In this document: in pieces, positions 16,915 to 25,365 of the stretch
Layout: each line of letters opens with the position of its first letter
Position numbering within the stretch: the stretch's first letter is position 1
Assembly: GCF_039978735.1 (NCBI RefSeq)
Contig: NZ_JBDWAS010000035.1
Location: 1 to 64,000, forward strand
Direction of reading: 5' to 3'
Length of the DNA stretch: 64,000 bases
DNA from: Maricaulis sp039978735
GTDB lineage: Bacteria > Pseudomonadota > Alphaproteobacteria > Caulobacterales > Maricaulaceae
Program-made: the position numbers and the translations under genes
The notes under the pieces: model-generated
What the model was told of the DNA's origin: nothing
The model's database searches: none
Seen by the model: the letters and a program-made list of their open reading frames with translations, nothing else

Positions 16915-19635
16915 ATGTTCGCCCTGGGCCCTCTTTCCTTCGCAGCTCCGCTGGCGCTGGCCGGCCTCCTCGCGCTGCCCGCGCTGTGGTTTCTGCTGCG
17001 CGCGACCCCGCCTGCACCGCGCAGGGCCGTCTTCCCGCCGCTGCGCCTCCTTATGGGCGCGCCGGACGATGCCGAGACGCCGCAACACGCGCCCTGGTGG
17101 CTGATCCTGTTCCGCCTCCTGATCGCAGCCCTGATCATCATCGCCCTGGCCCGCCCGGTCTGGACGCCGGCCGCGGTGGAGACCGAGACACGCCCCTCCC
17201 TCCTGGTGCTGGACAATGGCTGGACGGCCGCTTCGGCCTGGGACGACATGCGCCGCGAGGCCGAACGCCTGATCGACCAGGCGGATCGCGACGGCCGCGC
17301 GATTGCCGTCACCGGTACCGCCAGCAGCGGTAATGCCCCCCTGCCCGTGCGCCTGGGCAATGCCGACGCCGCCCGCCGCCAGCTGGAAACCCTGTCGCCG
17401 CAGCCCTGGCCGGCCGATCGCGACGCCGCGGCCGAACGTCTGCGCAATGCGCGCGATGCCGGCCAACTGGACAGCCCGCTGGCCGTGACCTGGCTGAGCG
17501 ACGGCCTGAATTCCGGCGATGCGACCAGCCTCGCGCAGACATTGTCAGGCCTGGGCCGGTTGCGGATCATCGAGCCGGACAGCGGCCGTGCCGCGCTTGG
17601 CCTTGCGCCGCCGGAAGCCGCGGCTGACGGGCTGACGGTGGAAGTCCGCCGCGCCGCGACCGACCTGCCCCGTACCGCCGGGGTCACCGCGCTGGGTTCG
17701 GACGGCCGGGCCATTGCCCGCCGCGACGTCACCTTCGAAGCCGGATCGGGCATCGCCTCGGCAACGCTGTCGCTGCCGCTCGACCTGCGCAACCGCATCG
17801 CCAGCCTGCGCCTCGACGGCACCTCGACCGCCGGTTCGGTGCATCTGCTGGGCGATAGCTGGCAGCGTCCGCGCGTCGGCCTGATCGAACTGACCGCCAG
17901 CGAGGGCCAGCCCCTGCTGTCCGACCTGCATTACATCCAGAGCGCCCTGGCGCCCCGCGCCGAGCTGATCCGCGGCACGCTGGATGATCTTCTCGCCGCC
18001 GAACCCTCCGTTCTGGTGATGACCGACGATGCGCGCAGCGACGATCCGCGCATTGCCGAATTCATCGACAATGGCGGCGTCCTGATCCGTTTTGCCGGCC
18101 CGCGCCTGGCGGCGCGCGGCGACGCGCTCCTGCCTGTCGACCTGCGCCAGGGCGGCCGCCTGTTCGGCGGCGCGCTGAACTGGGAGGAACCGCAGACGCT
18201 GGCGCCCTTCCCCGACACATCGCCCTTTGCCGGCCTGCCGGTAGACCGCAATGCGACCGTCGACCGGCAGGTTCTCGCTCAGCCCGGTTCTGCGACACCG
18301 GACCGCGTCTGGGCCCGGCTGGACGATGGCACGCCGCTGGTCACCGCCGAACGCCGCGCCCGCGGCTGGATCGTGCTGTTCCACGTCACGGCGAGCCCGG
18401 AATGGTCGGACCTGCCGCTGACCGGTCTCTTCCCGCGCATGCTGCAGCGTCTGATGGGCCTGGCGCGCAGCGGCACCGCATCCTCGCCGGCCAATGGCGC
18501 CTGGGTGCTCGACCGGGCGCTGGACGCCGAAGGCCAGCTGGCTCCGGCCCCCGCCTCGGCCCGGCCGATCCCGGCCCAGGCTTTCGAGACCACGGCGCCC
18601 AGCCCGGTCTCACCGCCCGGCGTCTACCGGCTCGGCTCGGTATCGGCCGCCCTGAACGTGGTTGCCCGCGACACGCGGATGGTGCCGCTGCCGCGCAATC
18701 TGCCCGGTGCCGAATTTGCCGGACTGGACGGTCCGCGGGTCTCGCATTTCGATGCGCCGCTTCTGGCCACCGCGCTGATCCTGCTGGCAATGGACATCCT
18801 GATCGCCCTGGCCCTGGCCGGCCGCCTGCCCGTGCGGCTGGGCGGCACGGCTGCCGCTGTCCTCATCGCGCTGACCATCCTGCCCGGCGCTCCGATGGCG
18901 GACGCCCAGGACAGCGATCCCGACGCCTACGCCCTAGAAGCCGCGCTCAGCCTGCGCTTTGCCTATGTCCGCACCGGAAATGCCCAGACCGACGGCCGCA
19001 GCGAAGCGGGCCTTGCCGGCCTCGGCCGCGAGATCACCCGGCGCAGCGCGATGGAGCCCGATACGCCGATGGGGATCGATATCGAGACCGATCCGCTGCT
19101 CTTCTTCCCGATGATCTACTGGCCGGTCTCCACCGATGTGCAGCCGCTCTCGCCGGAGACGGCCGAGAAGGTCAGCGCCTATCTCCAGTCCGGCGGGCTG
19201 ATCGTGTTCGACACCCAGGATGCCGACGTCGCCATGCTGCGTACGGGCGCGCCGCACCCCGGCCTCGTCACCCTCCTGGAAAGCATCGACATTCCGCCGC
19301 TGGCCCAGATCCCGCCGGACCATGTGCTCACGCGCACCTTCTACCTGCTGCAGGATTTCCCGGGACGCTTCTCGGGCAGCCCCGTCTGGGTGGAGGCCAA
19401 TCCCGACGGTGCCTCTCGCGACGGTACGTCCGGCGTGATCATCGGCGCCAATGACTGGGCCTCGGCCTGGGCCCGCAATGCGAACGGCGAGGCCATGGTG
19501 CCCGTCGAGGGTGGCGACCGCCAGCGCGAGATGGCCTACCGCTTCGGGGTGAATATCGCGATGTATGCGCTCACCGGGAATTACAAGGCCGACCAGGTCC
19601 ATGTGCCGGAAATTCTCGAGAGGCTGGGCCAATGA
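16915..19635 (+). CDS. BatA-like membrane protein with C-terminal DUF4159 domain
   Basis: Encodes 906 residues. The N-terminus (about 1-85) is the aerotolerance-regulator (BatA) domain with two membrane helices, LALAGLLALPALWFLL and LLIALIIIALARPVW-like. A large extracytoplasmic middle follows. Two more helices lie near 615-670. The C-terminal DUF4159 domain (about 678-905) begins SLRFAYVRTGNAQTDGRSEAG and includes FPMIYWPVS. This BatA-DUF4159 fusion next to MoxR/DUF58 is typical of alphaproteobacteria. It probably forms a membrane complex with the next protein, whose start overlaps its stop by 4 nt. Confidence 0.9.
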   Translation: MFALGPLSFAAPLALAGLLALPALWFLLRATPPAPRRAVFPPLRLLMGAPDDAETPQHAPWWLILFRLLIAALIIIALARPVWTPAAVETETRPSLLVLDNGWTAASAWDDMRREAERLIDQADRDGRAIAVTGTASSGNAPLPVRLGNADAARRQLETLSPQPWPADRDAAAERLRNARDAGQLDSPLAVTWLSDGLNSGDATSLAQTLSGLGRLRIIEPDSGRAALGLAPPEAAADGLTVEVRRAATDLPRTAGVTALGSDGRAIARRDVTFEAGSGIASATLSLPLDLRNRIASLRLDGTSTAGSVHLLGDSWQRPRVGLIELTASEGQPLLSDLHYIQSALAPRAELIRGTLDDLLAAEPSVLVMTDDARSDDPRIAEFIDNGGVLIRFAGPRLAARGDALLPVDLRQGGRLFGGALNWEEPQTLAPFPDTSPFAGLPVDRNATVDRQVLAQPGSATPDRVWARLDDGTPLVTAERRARGWIVLFHVTASPEWSDLPLTGLFPRMLQRLMGLARSGTASSPANGAWVLDRALDAEGQLAPAPASARPIPAQAFETTAPSPVSPPGVYRLGSVSAALNVVARDTRMVPLPRNLPGAEFAGLDGPRVSHFDAPLLATALILLAMDILIALALAGRLPVRLGGTAAAVLIALTILPGAPMADAQDSDPDAYALEAALSLRFAYVRTGNAQTDGRSEAGLAGLGREITRRSAMEPDTPMGIDIETDPLLFFPMIYWPVSTDVQPLSPETAEKVSAYLQSGGLIVFDTQDADVAMLRTGAPHPGLVTLLESIDIPPLAQIPPDHVLTRTFYLLQDFPGRFSGSPVWVEANPDGASRDGTSGVIIGANDWASAWARNANGEAMVPVEGGDRQREMAYRFGVNIAMYALTGNYKADQVHVPEILERLGQ

Positions 19636-21692
19636 ACGCGACCGTCACTGCGCTCGACTTTGCCCCGCTCCTGCCCTGGAGCGTGATCGCCGCCCTCACC
19701 GGGCTCGCCCTGATCGCCACACTGGCGGGCGGTGTGATGCGCCTGTCCGGCTGGATCTGGCGCACGCTCGCCATTCTGGGCATCGCCCTTGTGCTGGCCA
19801 ATCCCTCGCTGGTCGAGGAAGAACGCGACCCGCTGGCCGACGTCGCCATCCTGGTGACCGATACATCGTCCAGCATGGATATCGGCGAGCGCAATGAGGC
19901 CGCCAACGCCATGGCCGAGGCGCTGCGCCGCGAGGCCGAGAATGATCCCCTGCTGGATCTGGTCGAGGTGGAAGCCGGCGAGAGCGCCGACGGCACCATG
20001 CTGTTCGACGGCGTCAATGCCGCCCTCGCCAGCGCACCGCCGGACCGTATCGCCGGTGTGGTCCTGGTCACTGACGGCCAGGTCCATGACGCGCCGGCCA
20101 GCCTGGATGCGATCAATGTCGATGCGCCGATCCATCACGTCATGCCCGGCGACCGCGAGGCCGGCGACCGCCGCCTGGTGATCGAGGAAGCCCCGCGCTA
20201 CGGCATTGTCGGCCAGACCGTGCAATTCATGATCCGCGTCGAGGACGATGCGATGCAGGGCACCGCCGCGGTGGATTTCCGCTTCGAAGGCGGCGAGCCC
20301 CAGCGCTTCACCATCCCGATCGGCCGCTCGACCCGGGTGGAAGTTCCTGTCGAACGCCGCGGCCAGAATGTCATCGAGGCCGAGGTCGAGGCGGGACCGG
20401 AAGAACTCTCCCTGATCAACAACCGGGCCGCCGTGTCGGTGAACGGCGTGCGCGACCGGCTGCGCGTGCTTCTGGTGACCGGCGAGCCGCACAATGGCGC
20501 GCGCGCATGGCGCGACCTTCTGAAGTCCGACCCCTCGGTCGACCTCGTCCACTTCACCATCCTGCGGCCGCCAGACCGGCGCGACTCCACTCCGGTGGAC
20601 GAGCTGGCCCTGATCGGCTTCCCGGTGCAAGAATTGTTCGTGGAGCGCCTGGAAGAATTCGACCTGGTGATCTTCGACCGCTATCGCCGGCGCAATATCA
20701 TGCCGCCGCTCTATTTCGACTATATCGCCCGCTATGTGGACAATGGCGGTGCGCTGCTGGTAACGGCCGGCCCGCCCTTCGCCGGCGCGCCGAGCCTCTA
20801 CCGCACGCCGCTGGCCGCGGTCCTGCCGGTGCGTCCGACGGGCTACATCACCGATGGCGGCTTCACCCCTGAGACCACGGATACCGGCCTGCGCCATCCC
20901 GTGACGGCCGGTCTGGCCGGCGGCGGCGAGACCCCGCAATGGGGCCGCTGGCTGCGTCATATCCACGGCACGGCGCTGGGCGGCGACACGCTGCTGGAAA
21001 CGCCGGACGGGCACCCGCTTCTCGTCCTGCAGCGCTCCGGCGAAGGCCGGGCCGCCATCGTGATGAGCGACCAGACCTGGCTGTGGGCGCGCGGTTTCGA
21101 AGGCGGCGGTCCCTATGCGGAAATGTTCCGCCGCGTCGCCCACTGGCTGATGCGCGAACCCGAGCTCGACGAGGAACGCCTCACCGCCTACGCCACCGAG
21201 GGCGAGCTGCATGTCGACCGGGTCACCCTGTCCGACGACGCTCCGCCGCTGGAGATCACCTGGCCGGACGGGCGCGAGGAGACGGTCTCGATGGGCCGCA
21301 CCGAGGATGGCCGCTTTGCCGCGGTCATGCCGGCAGAAGGCTCCGGACTGGTGCGGCTGCGCTCGGGCGATCTGACGACGGTGGCCGCGCTGGGACCGAT
21401 CAATCCGGTGGAATATGCCGATCTGCGTCCGACGGGCGATGCGCTCGATCCCTTTGTCGAGGCGAGCGGCGGCGGCTGGTATCCGGTCGGTGACGGTGCG
21501 GATGCGGACCTGCCGGCCCTGCGCCGCACCCGCGCCGGTGCCGACCAGGCCGGACGGACCTGGCTGGGCCTGACCCGGAACGAGCGTTATGTGGTCGAGG
21601 CCTCGACCCGCACACCGCTTCTGCCGGGCCTCCTGGCGGTCCTGCTTCTGGCCGCCTTCCTGGGCCTGGGCTGGTGGCGCGAGGGACGCTAG
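19632..21692 (+). CDS. Large membrane protein with VWA/MIDAS motif, glutamine-amidotransferase-like region
   Basis: Encodes 686 residues. Two N-terminal helices (about 16-34 and 40-58) and one C-terminal helix (about 662-680) suggest a loop facing the periplasm. A VWA-type metal site is visible as VAILVTDTSSSMD, with D77-x-S79-x-S81. A middle part (LRVLLVTGEPHNGARAWRDLL and onward to about residue 500) resembles the class I glutamine-amidotransferase-like fold seen in such proteins, without an obvious catalytic triad. It is the last gene of the MoxR operon, followed by a 45-nt hairpin repeat. Confidence 0.85.
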   Translation: MNATVTALDFAPLLPWSVIAALTGLALIATLAGGVMRLSGWIWRTLAILGIALVLANPSLVEEERDPLADVAILVTDTSSSMDIGERNEAANAMAEALRREAENDPLLDLVEVEAGESADGTMLFDGVNAALASAPPDRIAGVVLVTDGQVHDAPASLDAINVDAPIHHVMPGDREAGDRRLVIEEAPRYGIVGQTVQFMIRVEDDAMQGTAAVDFRFEGGEPQRFTIPIGRSTRVEVPVERRGQNVIEAEVEAGPEELSLINNRAAVSVNGVRDRLRVLLVTGEPHNGARAWRDLLKSDPSVDLVHFTILRPPDRRDSTPVDELALIGFPVQELFVERLEEFDLVIFDRYRRRNIMPPLYFDYIARYVDNGGALLVTAGPPFAGAPSLYRTPLAAVLPVRPTGYITDGGFTPETTDTGLRHPVTAGLAGGGETPQWGRWLRHIHGTALGGDTLLETPDGHPLLVLQRSGEGRAAIVMSDQTWLWARGFEGGGPYAEMFRRVAHWLMREPELDEERLTAYATEGELHVDRVTLSDDAPPLEITWPDGREETVSMGRTEDGRFAAVMPAEGSGLVRLRSGDLTTVAALGPINPVEYADLRPTGDALDPFVEASGGGWYPVGDGADADLPALRRTRAGADQAGRTWLGLTRNERYVVEASTRTPLLPGLLAVLLLAAFLGLGWWREGR

Positions 21693-21743
21693 CGCAGGAT
21701 CGTTTCCCACGGAAACGCTTCAGCTCCGGAATCTTTAGCGGTC

Positions 21744-21788
21744 GCGTGATCGAACCGGTGAACCGGTTCCCACTTCACCTGATCACGC
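21744..21788 (+). repeat. 45-nt nested-hairpin repeat, type A copy 3
   Basis: Perfect outer stem GCGTGATC/GATCACGC and perfect inner stem GGTGAA/TTCACC, with the constant GAACC, CCGGT-N-CCCAC and T segments. It lies 52 bp after the end of the MoxR operon. It has the same upstream GGTC flank as the copy at 2914. Confidence 0.88.
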
Positions 21789-21865
21789 TCCAGGCGACCC
21801 AACGTCTTCATCTTGTGGAAACCCTGTCAGTGCGACGAGGGAGGCGTTCAACCGGAGACCGATCC

Positions 21866-22063
21866 ATGCGCCGCATCCGCATCCTGCTCGCCATGCTGTT
21901 CCTCAGCCCGCTCCTGTCGGGATGCCTGGTCATTGCCGCAACCGATGTTGCCGTCGGCACGGTGGGCGCTGCGGTCGGTGCCGCCGGTGCCGTGGGCGGC
22001 GCTGCGATCGACGTTGTTACCCCCGGAGACGATGACGACGATGATGACGGGGACGAGGACTAG
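21866..22063 (+). CDS. Small Gly/Ala-rich lipoprotein
   Basis: Encodes 65 residues. A lipoprotein signal peptide ends in LLSG-C20, so the mature protein would be lipid-anchored in the envelope. The mature part is a short Ala/Gly/Val stretch (VAVGTVGAAVGAAGAVGGAA) and an Asp-rich tail with seven consecutive Asp. The tail could bind cations. Similar tiny lipoproteins are frequent in alphaproteobacteria and have no known function. It precedes two paralogous secreted proteins on the same strand. The ATG at 21866 was chosen because it directly starts the signal peptide. Confidence 0.7.
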   Translation: MRRIRILLAMLFLSPLLSGCLVIAATDVAVGTVGAAVGAAGAVGGAAIDVVTPGDDDDDDDGDED

Positions 22064-22110
22064 ACGCCTCCCCGCCTGTCCGCGGTTTCATTTTTATCGC
22101 CAATTCCTAT

Positions 22111-22120
22111 GTGTTAGTCT
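22111..22120 (+). promoter_or_regulatory. Promoter-like box shared with 22794-22803 (copy 1)
   Basis: GTGTTAGTCT lies 42 nt before the ATG of the first paralog. The near-identical GTGCTAGTCT lies 38 nt before the ATG of the second paralog, and both are followed by a G/C-rich leader with a good ribosome site. The similar spacing suggests a shared -10-type element. This is inference from two examples only. Confidence 0.35.
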
Positions 22121-22162
22121 GGTTGCGAGGGACTCGTTGCCAACTTTGTTAGGAGGCGCACA

Positions 22163-22663
22163 ATGAGACGTACCATGACCGCGCTGCTGGCGATCGGAGC
22201 CTTGGCGGTTCCGGCACTGGCACAGGATCCCGTTTCCATTTCCCCGATCGGCTTCGGACCGGAGCTGACCGAGAAGGCCGATGAGTATGGCCAGCGCGAG
22301 CTGGACTATCTGGCCAATGAGATGCGCGAAGATCTCGAGCGCGAGCTGTCCGGCATGCTCGGCGAGAACGGGCTTCGCCTGGAAGTCACCATTCTCGACG
22401 CGACGCCGAACCGGCCGACCATGGAGCAGATGGCCGCCCGCGGCCTGCACCAGTCCTCGATCAGCATCGGCGGGGCGAGCCTGGAAGCCCGTCTTCTCGA
22501 TGCCAGCGGCACCGAGCTGGAGACGTTCGCCTATTCCTGGCGCTCGCACAATATTCAGGATGTCGTGGGCTATTCCCGCTGGACCGATGCGCGCCGCGCC
22601 ATGGACCGGTTTGCCGACGATATCGGTGAAAGCCTGAGCGAACGGTATCGTTCCGGCTCCTGA
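22163..22663 (+). CDS. Secreted protein of unknown function, paralog 1
   Basis: Encodes 166 residues with a signal peptide (about 1-20, MRRTMTALLAIGALAVPALA). The mature part has a helical segment (ELDYLANEMREDLERELSGML), then RLEVTILDATPNRPTMEQM, then SISIGGASLEARLLDASG and AYSWRS. The product of the gene at 22842 repeats this order with clear similarity, so they are paralogs. The VTI-DATPNRPT core recalls envelope proteins of the DUF3313/DUF4410 kind, but I cannot assign a family. TTAGGAGG lies 7 nt before the ATG. A terminator follows the gene. Confidence 0.75.
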   Translation: MRRTMTALLAIGALAVPALAQDPVSISPIGFGPELTEKADEYGQRELDYLANEMREDLERELSGMLGENGLRLEVTILDATPNRPTMEQMAARGLHQSSISIGGASLEARLLDASGTELETFAYSWRSHNIQDVVGYSRWTDARRAMDRFADDIGESLSERYRSGS

Positions 22664-22691
22664 TCCCGGAGCCAGGCTTCAAGGAATAAGC

Positions 22692-22720
22692 GGGGCGCAT
22701 CCGGCGGGTGCGCCCCTTTT
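22692..22720 (+). terminator. Rho-independent terminator after paralog 1
   Basis: Stem GGGGCGCA / TGCGCCCC (22692-22699 and 22709-22716) followed by TTTT. It separates the two paralogs, so each probably has its own promoter. Confidence 0.8.
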
Positions 22721-22793
22721 CCGTTCGCGCGCCTCTTTCGAGCTTTTGTTCGCGGACGCACAACACCCTTCGCTCACGCACACGCGGCGCCCC

Positions 22794-22803
22794 GTGCTAG
22801 TCT
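22794..22803 (+). promoter_or_regulatory. Promoter-like box shared with 22111-22120 (copy 2)
   Basis: GTGCTAGTCT, one base different from the box before paralog 1 and at nearly the same distance from the start codon. Because a terminator lies just upstream, paralog 2 needs its own promoter, and this box is the best candidate. Confidence 0.35.
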
Positions 22804-22841
22804 CTTTGCCACAAGGGGGACCTGATGCGAGGAGAGACACG

Positions 22842-23447
22842 ATGCGTGTGCTCGCTTTAGTCCTTGTAGGTGCGTTTGCGGGAAGCACAGCCGCGTTACC
22901 GGCCATAGCCCAGACAAGCATGGCCGATACAGGCTTGGCCGAGACGGGCGGCTTCCAGTCCAGCTATCGCAGCGAGGCGACCGGCTCGATCGAGATCGGC
23001 CGGATCGACGTCGCCCCGGCGCTGCGCGAGAAGGCCGAGTTTCTCGGTGAAGCCGAGCTGGGACGGTTGACCGGCTATCTGCGCGAAGTGCTGCAGAACA
23101 CGCTGGTCGCCGCCGACTGGCATGGCGTCTCGGCGCACGAAACGGTGCTCAATGTCACCCTGGTCGATGTCGTTCCCAGCCGGCCGACCCTGTCGCAGAT
23201 CCAGGACATGGATACCGCGCACTATACCAGTGAGGCCTCCGGCGGCGCCGAGCTGACCGCCGAGCTGGTCGGGGCCGACGGGCGGCCGATCGGGCAATAT
23301 GCCTTCCGCTGGTACAATACCGAGCCGACAGGCCACGATACGGGCATATGGAGCGATACCCGCCTGGCCTTCAGCCTGTTTGCGCGGGAGCTGACGGACA
23401 GTCTCGGCGAGGCCCCGATGCCCCGGCGCCTGTCGGAAAGCCGCTAG
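22842..23447 (+). CDS. Secreted protein of unknown function, paralog 2
   Basis: Encodes 201 residues. A signal peptide spans about 1-24 (ending ALPAIAQ). The mature region aligns with paralog 1: a helix with LGRLTGYLREVLQNTL, then TVLNVTLVDVVPSRPTLSQI, then GGAELTAELVGADGRPIGQYAFRW. It has about 30 more residues after the signal peptide and within the helix region. The start is the ATG at 42 nt inside the open frame, preceded by GGAGAG; upstream codons carry no signal peptide. The stop codon is part of a 42-nt palindrome. Confidence 0.75.
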   Translation: MRVLALVLVGAFAGSTAALPAIAQTSMADTGLAETGGFQSSYRSEATGSIEIGRIDVAPALREKAEFLGEAELGRLTGYLREVLQNTLVAADWHGVSAHETVLNVTLVDVVPSRPTLSQIQDMDTAHYTSEASGGAELTAELVGADGRPIGQYAFRWYNTEPTGHDTGIWSDTRLAFSLFARELTDSLGEAPMPRRLSESR

Positions 23448-23486
23448 AGCAATTTCATCGCAATTGAAGTTGATGAATTTGCTCTA
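23445..23486. repeat. 42-nt palindrome overlapping a stop codon
   Basis: TAGAGCAA at 23445-23452 is mirrored by TTGCTCTA at 23479-23486, and TTCATC is mirrored by GATGAA inside, with one mismatch. The left arm supplies the TAG stop of paralog 2. A different 45-nt hairpin repeat begins 15 bp further on. This suggests two kinds of palindromic element targeted the same 3' end. Confidence 0.7.
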
Positions 23487-23501
23487 GCGTTTTGAGTGGT
23501 C

Positions 23502-23546
23502 GCATTTTCGAACCGCAAAACCGGTTCCCACTTTTGCTGAAAATGC
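23502..23546 (+). repeat. 45-nt nested-hairpin repeat, type B copy 1
   Basis: Outer stem GCATTTTC/GAAAATGC and inner stem GCAAAA/TTTTGC replace the type A stems. The unpaired GAACC, CCGGT-N-CCCAC and T segments and the GGTC flank are unchanged. It lies between paralog 2 and queE, whose messages converge here. Confidence 0.88.
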
Positions 23547-23566
23547 TCCGGCGACGACAATGTCAC

Positions 23567-24196
23567 TCAGGGCGCGCCGATCCATTTGTGGGTCTGCAGG
23601 CTCAAGGACCATTGCGGATGCGCCAGGCAGTATTCGAATGCGGCCTGGGCGTTCTCCATCATGTGTGCGCCATCCATCGGCTGCAGGGAGAAACGCCGGA
23701 AGTCCCAGCCCGTGAACGCGGCCGGATCGAGCCCGGGCTGCGGATAGACGAGTTTCAGCTCGTGGCCGGAGCGCTGGACGACCTGCGCCGTGCCCTTCGG
23801 ACTGACGGTGATCCAGTCGATCCCGTCGGGCGCCGGCAACGTGCCATTGGTCTCCACGGCAATCTCGAACCCGGCCGCGTGCAGCGCGTCGATCAGCGGC
23901 GCGTCGAGCTGCAGCAGGGGTTCCCCGCCCGTACACACGACCAGCGGCCTGCCGCCGCCGGGCCAGAAGCTGCGGACGTGACCGGCGACATCCTGCGGCG
24001 TCGCAAAGCGTCCGCCGCCCGGACCGTCCATGCCGACGAAATCCGTGTCGCAGAAATTGCAGACCGCCTTGGCCCGGTCCTGCTCCCGGCCGCTCCACAG
24101 ATTGCAGCCGGCAAAGCGCAGGAAGACCGCTGGACGCCCGGCCTGCGCGCCCTCGCCCTGCACCGTCAGGAAGGTTTCCTTGACCGAATAGCTCAT
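23567..24196 (-). CDS. queE: 7-carboxy-7-deazaguanine synthase
   Basis: Encodes 209 residues. It is a radical-SAM enzyme that converts 6-carboxytetrahydropterin to 7-carboxy-7-deazaguanine for queuosine. The cluster motif is C31-x14-C46-x2-C49, the atypical QueE spacing. Also visible are FLTVQGEG at the start, VVCTGGEPLLQLD and AVETNGTLP. Its ATG overlaps the queC stop (ATGA), so the pair is co-translated. queD and queF are not in the window. Confidence 0.95.
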   Translation of the reverse strand: MSYSVKETFLTVQGEGAQAGRPAVFLRFAGCNLWSGREQDRAKAVCNFCDTDFVGMDGPGGGRFATPQDVAGHVRSFWPGGGRPLVVCTGGEPLLQLDAPLIDALHAAGFEIAVETNGTLPAPDGIDWITVSPKGTAQVVQRSGHELKLVYPQPGLDPAAFTGWDFRRFSLQPMDGAHMMENAQAAFEYCLAHPQWSLSLQTHKWIGAP

Positions 24197-24906
24197 GCCG
24201 TCAGCGCCTCCTGCCAGGCTTGCCAGCCCGCGGCCCGCAGCTCGCACGCCGGACATGTTCCGCAGCCATGCCCCCAATCGTGCAGCGCACCGCGCTCGCC
24301 GCGATAGCAGGTATGGGACTGGACGCGGATCAGTTCGACCAGGTCCGCACCGCCCAGCTCGGCCGCCAGCGCCCAGGTCTGGCCCTTGTCCAGATGCATC
24401 AGCGGCGTCTCGACGCGCATCGGCACGTCCAGGCCCAGTGTCAACGCTTGCTGGGTCGCGTCGATGGTGGCGCGCCGGCAATCCGGATAGCCGGAATAGT
24501 CGGTCTCGCACATGCCGCCGACAAGGACGCTGTGCCCGCGGCGATAGGCCAGGGCCGACGCCACGGTGAGAAACACCAGATTGCGGCCCGGCACGAAGGT
24601 GGACGGCAGACCGTTGGCCTGCATCTCGATCTCGCGCTCGGCTGTCAGCGCGCTTTCCGCGATGGCGCCATAACCGGTGAGGTCGATGACGAAATCCTCG
24701 CCCAGCCGGTCACCGCCGGGCAGGGCCTGCATCGCCCTGCGCACATCCTGCCGCGCGCTCATCTCGACAGCGTGCCGCTGGCCATAGTCGAAACCGACCG
24801 TCTCGACCCGGTCATACCGGTCGAGCGCCCAGGCAAGGCAGGTGGCGGAATCCTGGCCGCCGGAGAAGAGGACCAGGGCCGTGGGGGCAGGCATTGGGTT
24901 CGTCAT
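24193..24906 (-). CDS. queC: 7-cyano-7-deazaguanine synthase
   Basis: Encodes 237 residues and makes preQ0 from 7-carboxy-7-deazaguanine, ammonia and ATP. The PP-loop ATPase motif LVLFSGGQDSATCLAWAL is at the N-terminus. Near the C-terminus, four Cys in CYRGERG, GHGCGTCPACELR form the zinc site. FVPGRNLVFLTVASALAY is also typical. ATG at 24906 or 24894 are both possible; neither has a ribosome site, and TATATAA lies just upstream, so a very short or leaderless message is possible. It diverges from cutA with only 35 nt between starts. Confidence 0.95.
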   Translation of the reverse strand: MTNPMPAPTALVLFSGGQDSATCLAWALDRYDRVETVGFDYGQRHAVEMSARQDVRRAMQALPGGDRLGEDFVIDLTGYGAIAESALTAEREIEMQANGLPSTFVPGRNLVFLTVASALAYRRGHSVLVGGMCETDYSGYPDCRRATIDATQQALTLGLDVPMRVETPLMHLDKGQTWALAAELGGADLVELIRVQSHTCYRGERGALHDWGHGCGTCPACELRAAGWQAWQEALTA

Positions 24907-24941
24907 GCGCGGCTTATATAATGAAGACAGCGAGGATGACC

Positions 24942-25271
24942 ATGAGCCATAGCTGGACCTACACAACCTGGCCCGATCCAGACAGTGCCGAGGCGGCCGC
25001 AAAGCGGCTGATCGAGGAAAAGCTGTGCGCCTGCGCGAACGTGTTCCGCGGCATGATCAGCGTCTATCGCTGGCAGGGCGAGGTGGAGACCGCGCAGGAA
25101 GCCGTCATGGTCCTGAAAACGCGGACCGATCTGGCGCCCGCCCTGTGCGCACGCATCACCGAGCTGCATCCCTATGACGAGCCGTGCGTGCTCTCCCTGC
25201 CGGTCGACAAGGCTGGAAGTGCGGCCGGTTTTCTCGACTGGATCGACCGGGAAACGCGCCCATCTTCGTGA
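24942..25271 (+). CDS. cutA: CutA-family divalent-cation tolerance protein
   Basis: Encodes 109 residues. It matches the small trimeric CutA1 fold: TTWPDPDSAEAAAKRLIEEKLCACANVF, SVYRWQGEVETAQEAVMVLKT, and ITELHPYDEPCVLSLPV. CutA was linked to copper tolerance but its function remains unsettled. The ATG at 24942 has CGAGGA 5 nt upstream; ATGs at 24921 and 24936 are in frame. It diverges from queC through a 35-nt region with a TATATAA sequence readable on both strands. Confidence 0.9.
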   Translation: MSHSWTYTTWPDPDSAEAAAKRLIEEKLCACANVFRGMISVYRWQGEVETAQEAVMVLKTRTDLAPALCARITELHPYDEPCVLSLPVDKAGSAAGFLDWIDRETRPSS

Positions 25272-25365
25272 CGTTTCGGTGAAGTTTCCATGAAACCGTT
25301 CAGGCGTTTAAGCCTTGGAAAGCAGGGCCGGACAATCTCCCCCGCAGATTTCAGGGGGAAACGGG

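Noticed and set aside
19581..21710. Minus-strand open frame of about 709 codons opposite the VWA membrane protein
   Set aside because: It is the complement of a strongly supported gene with GC-rich third positions. No motifs are present.
24193..24942. Possible preQ1 riboswitch upstream of queC
   Set aside because: Only 35 nt separate the queC and cutA starts, too little for the aptamer, and no matching hairpin is visible.
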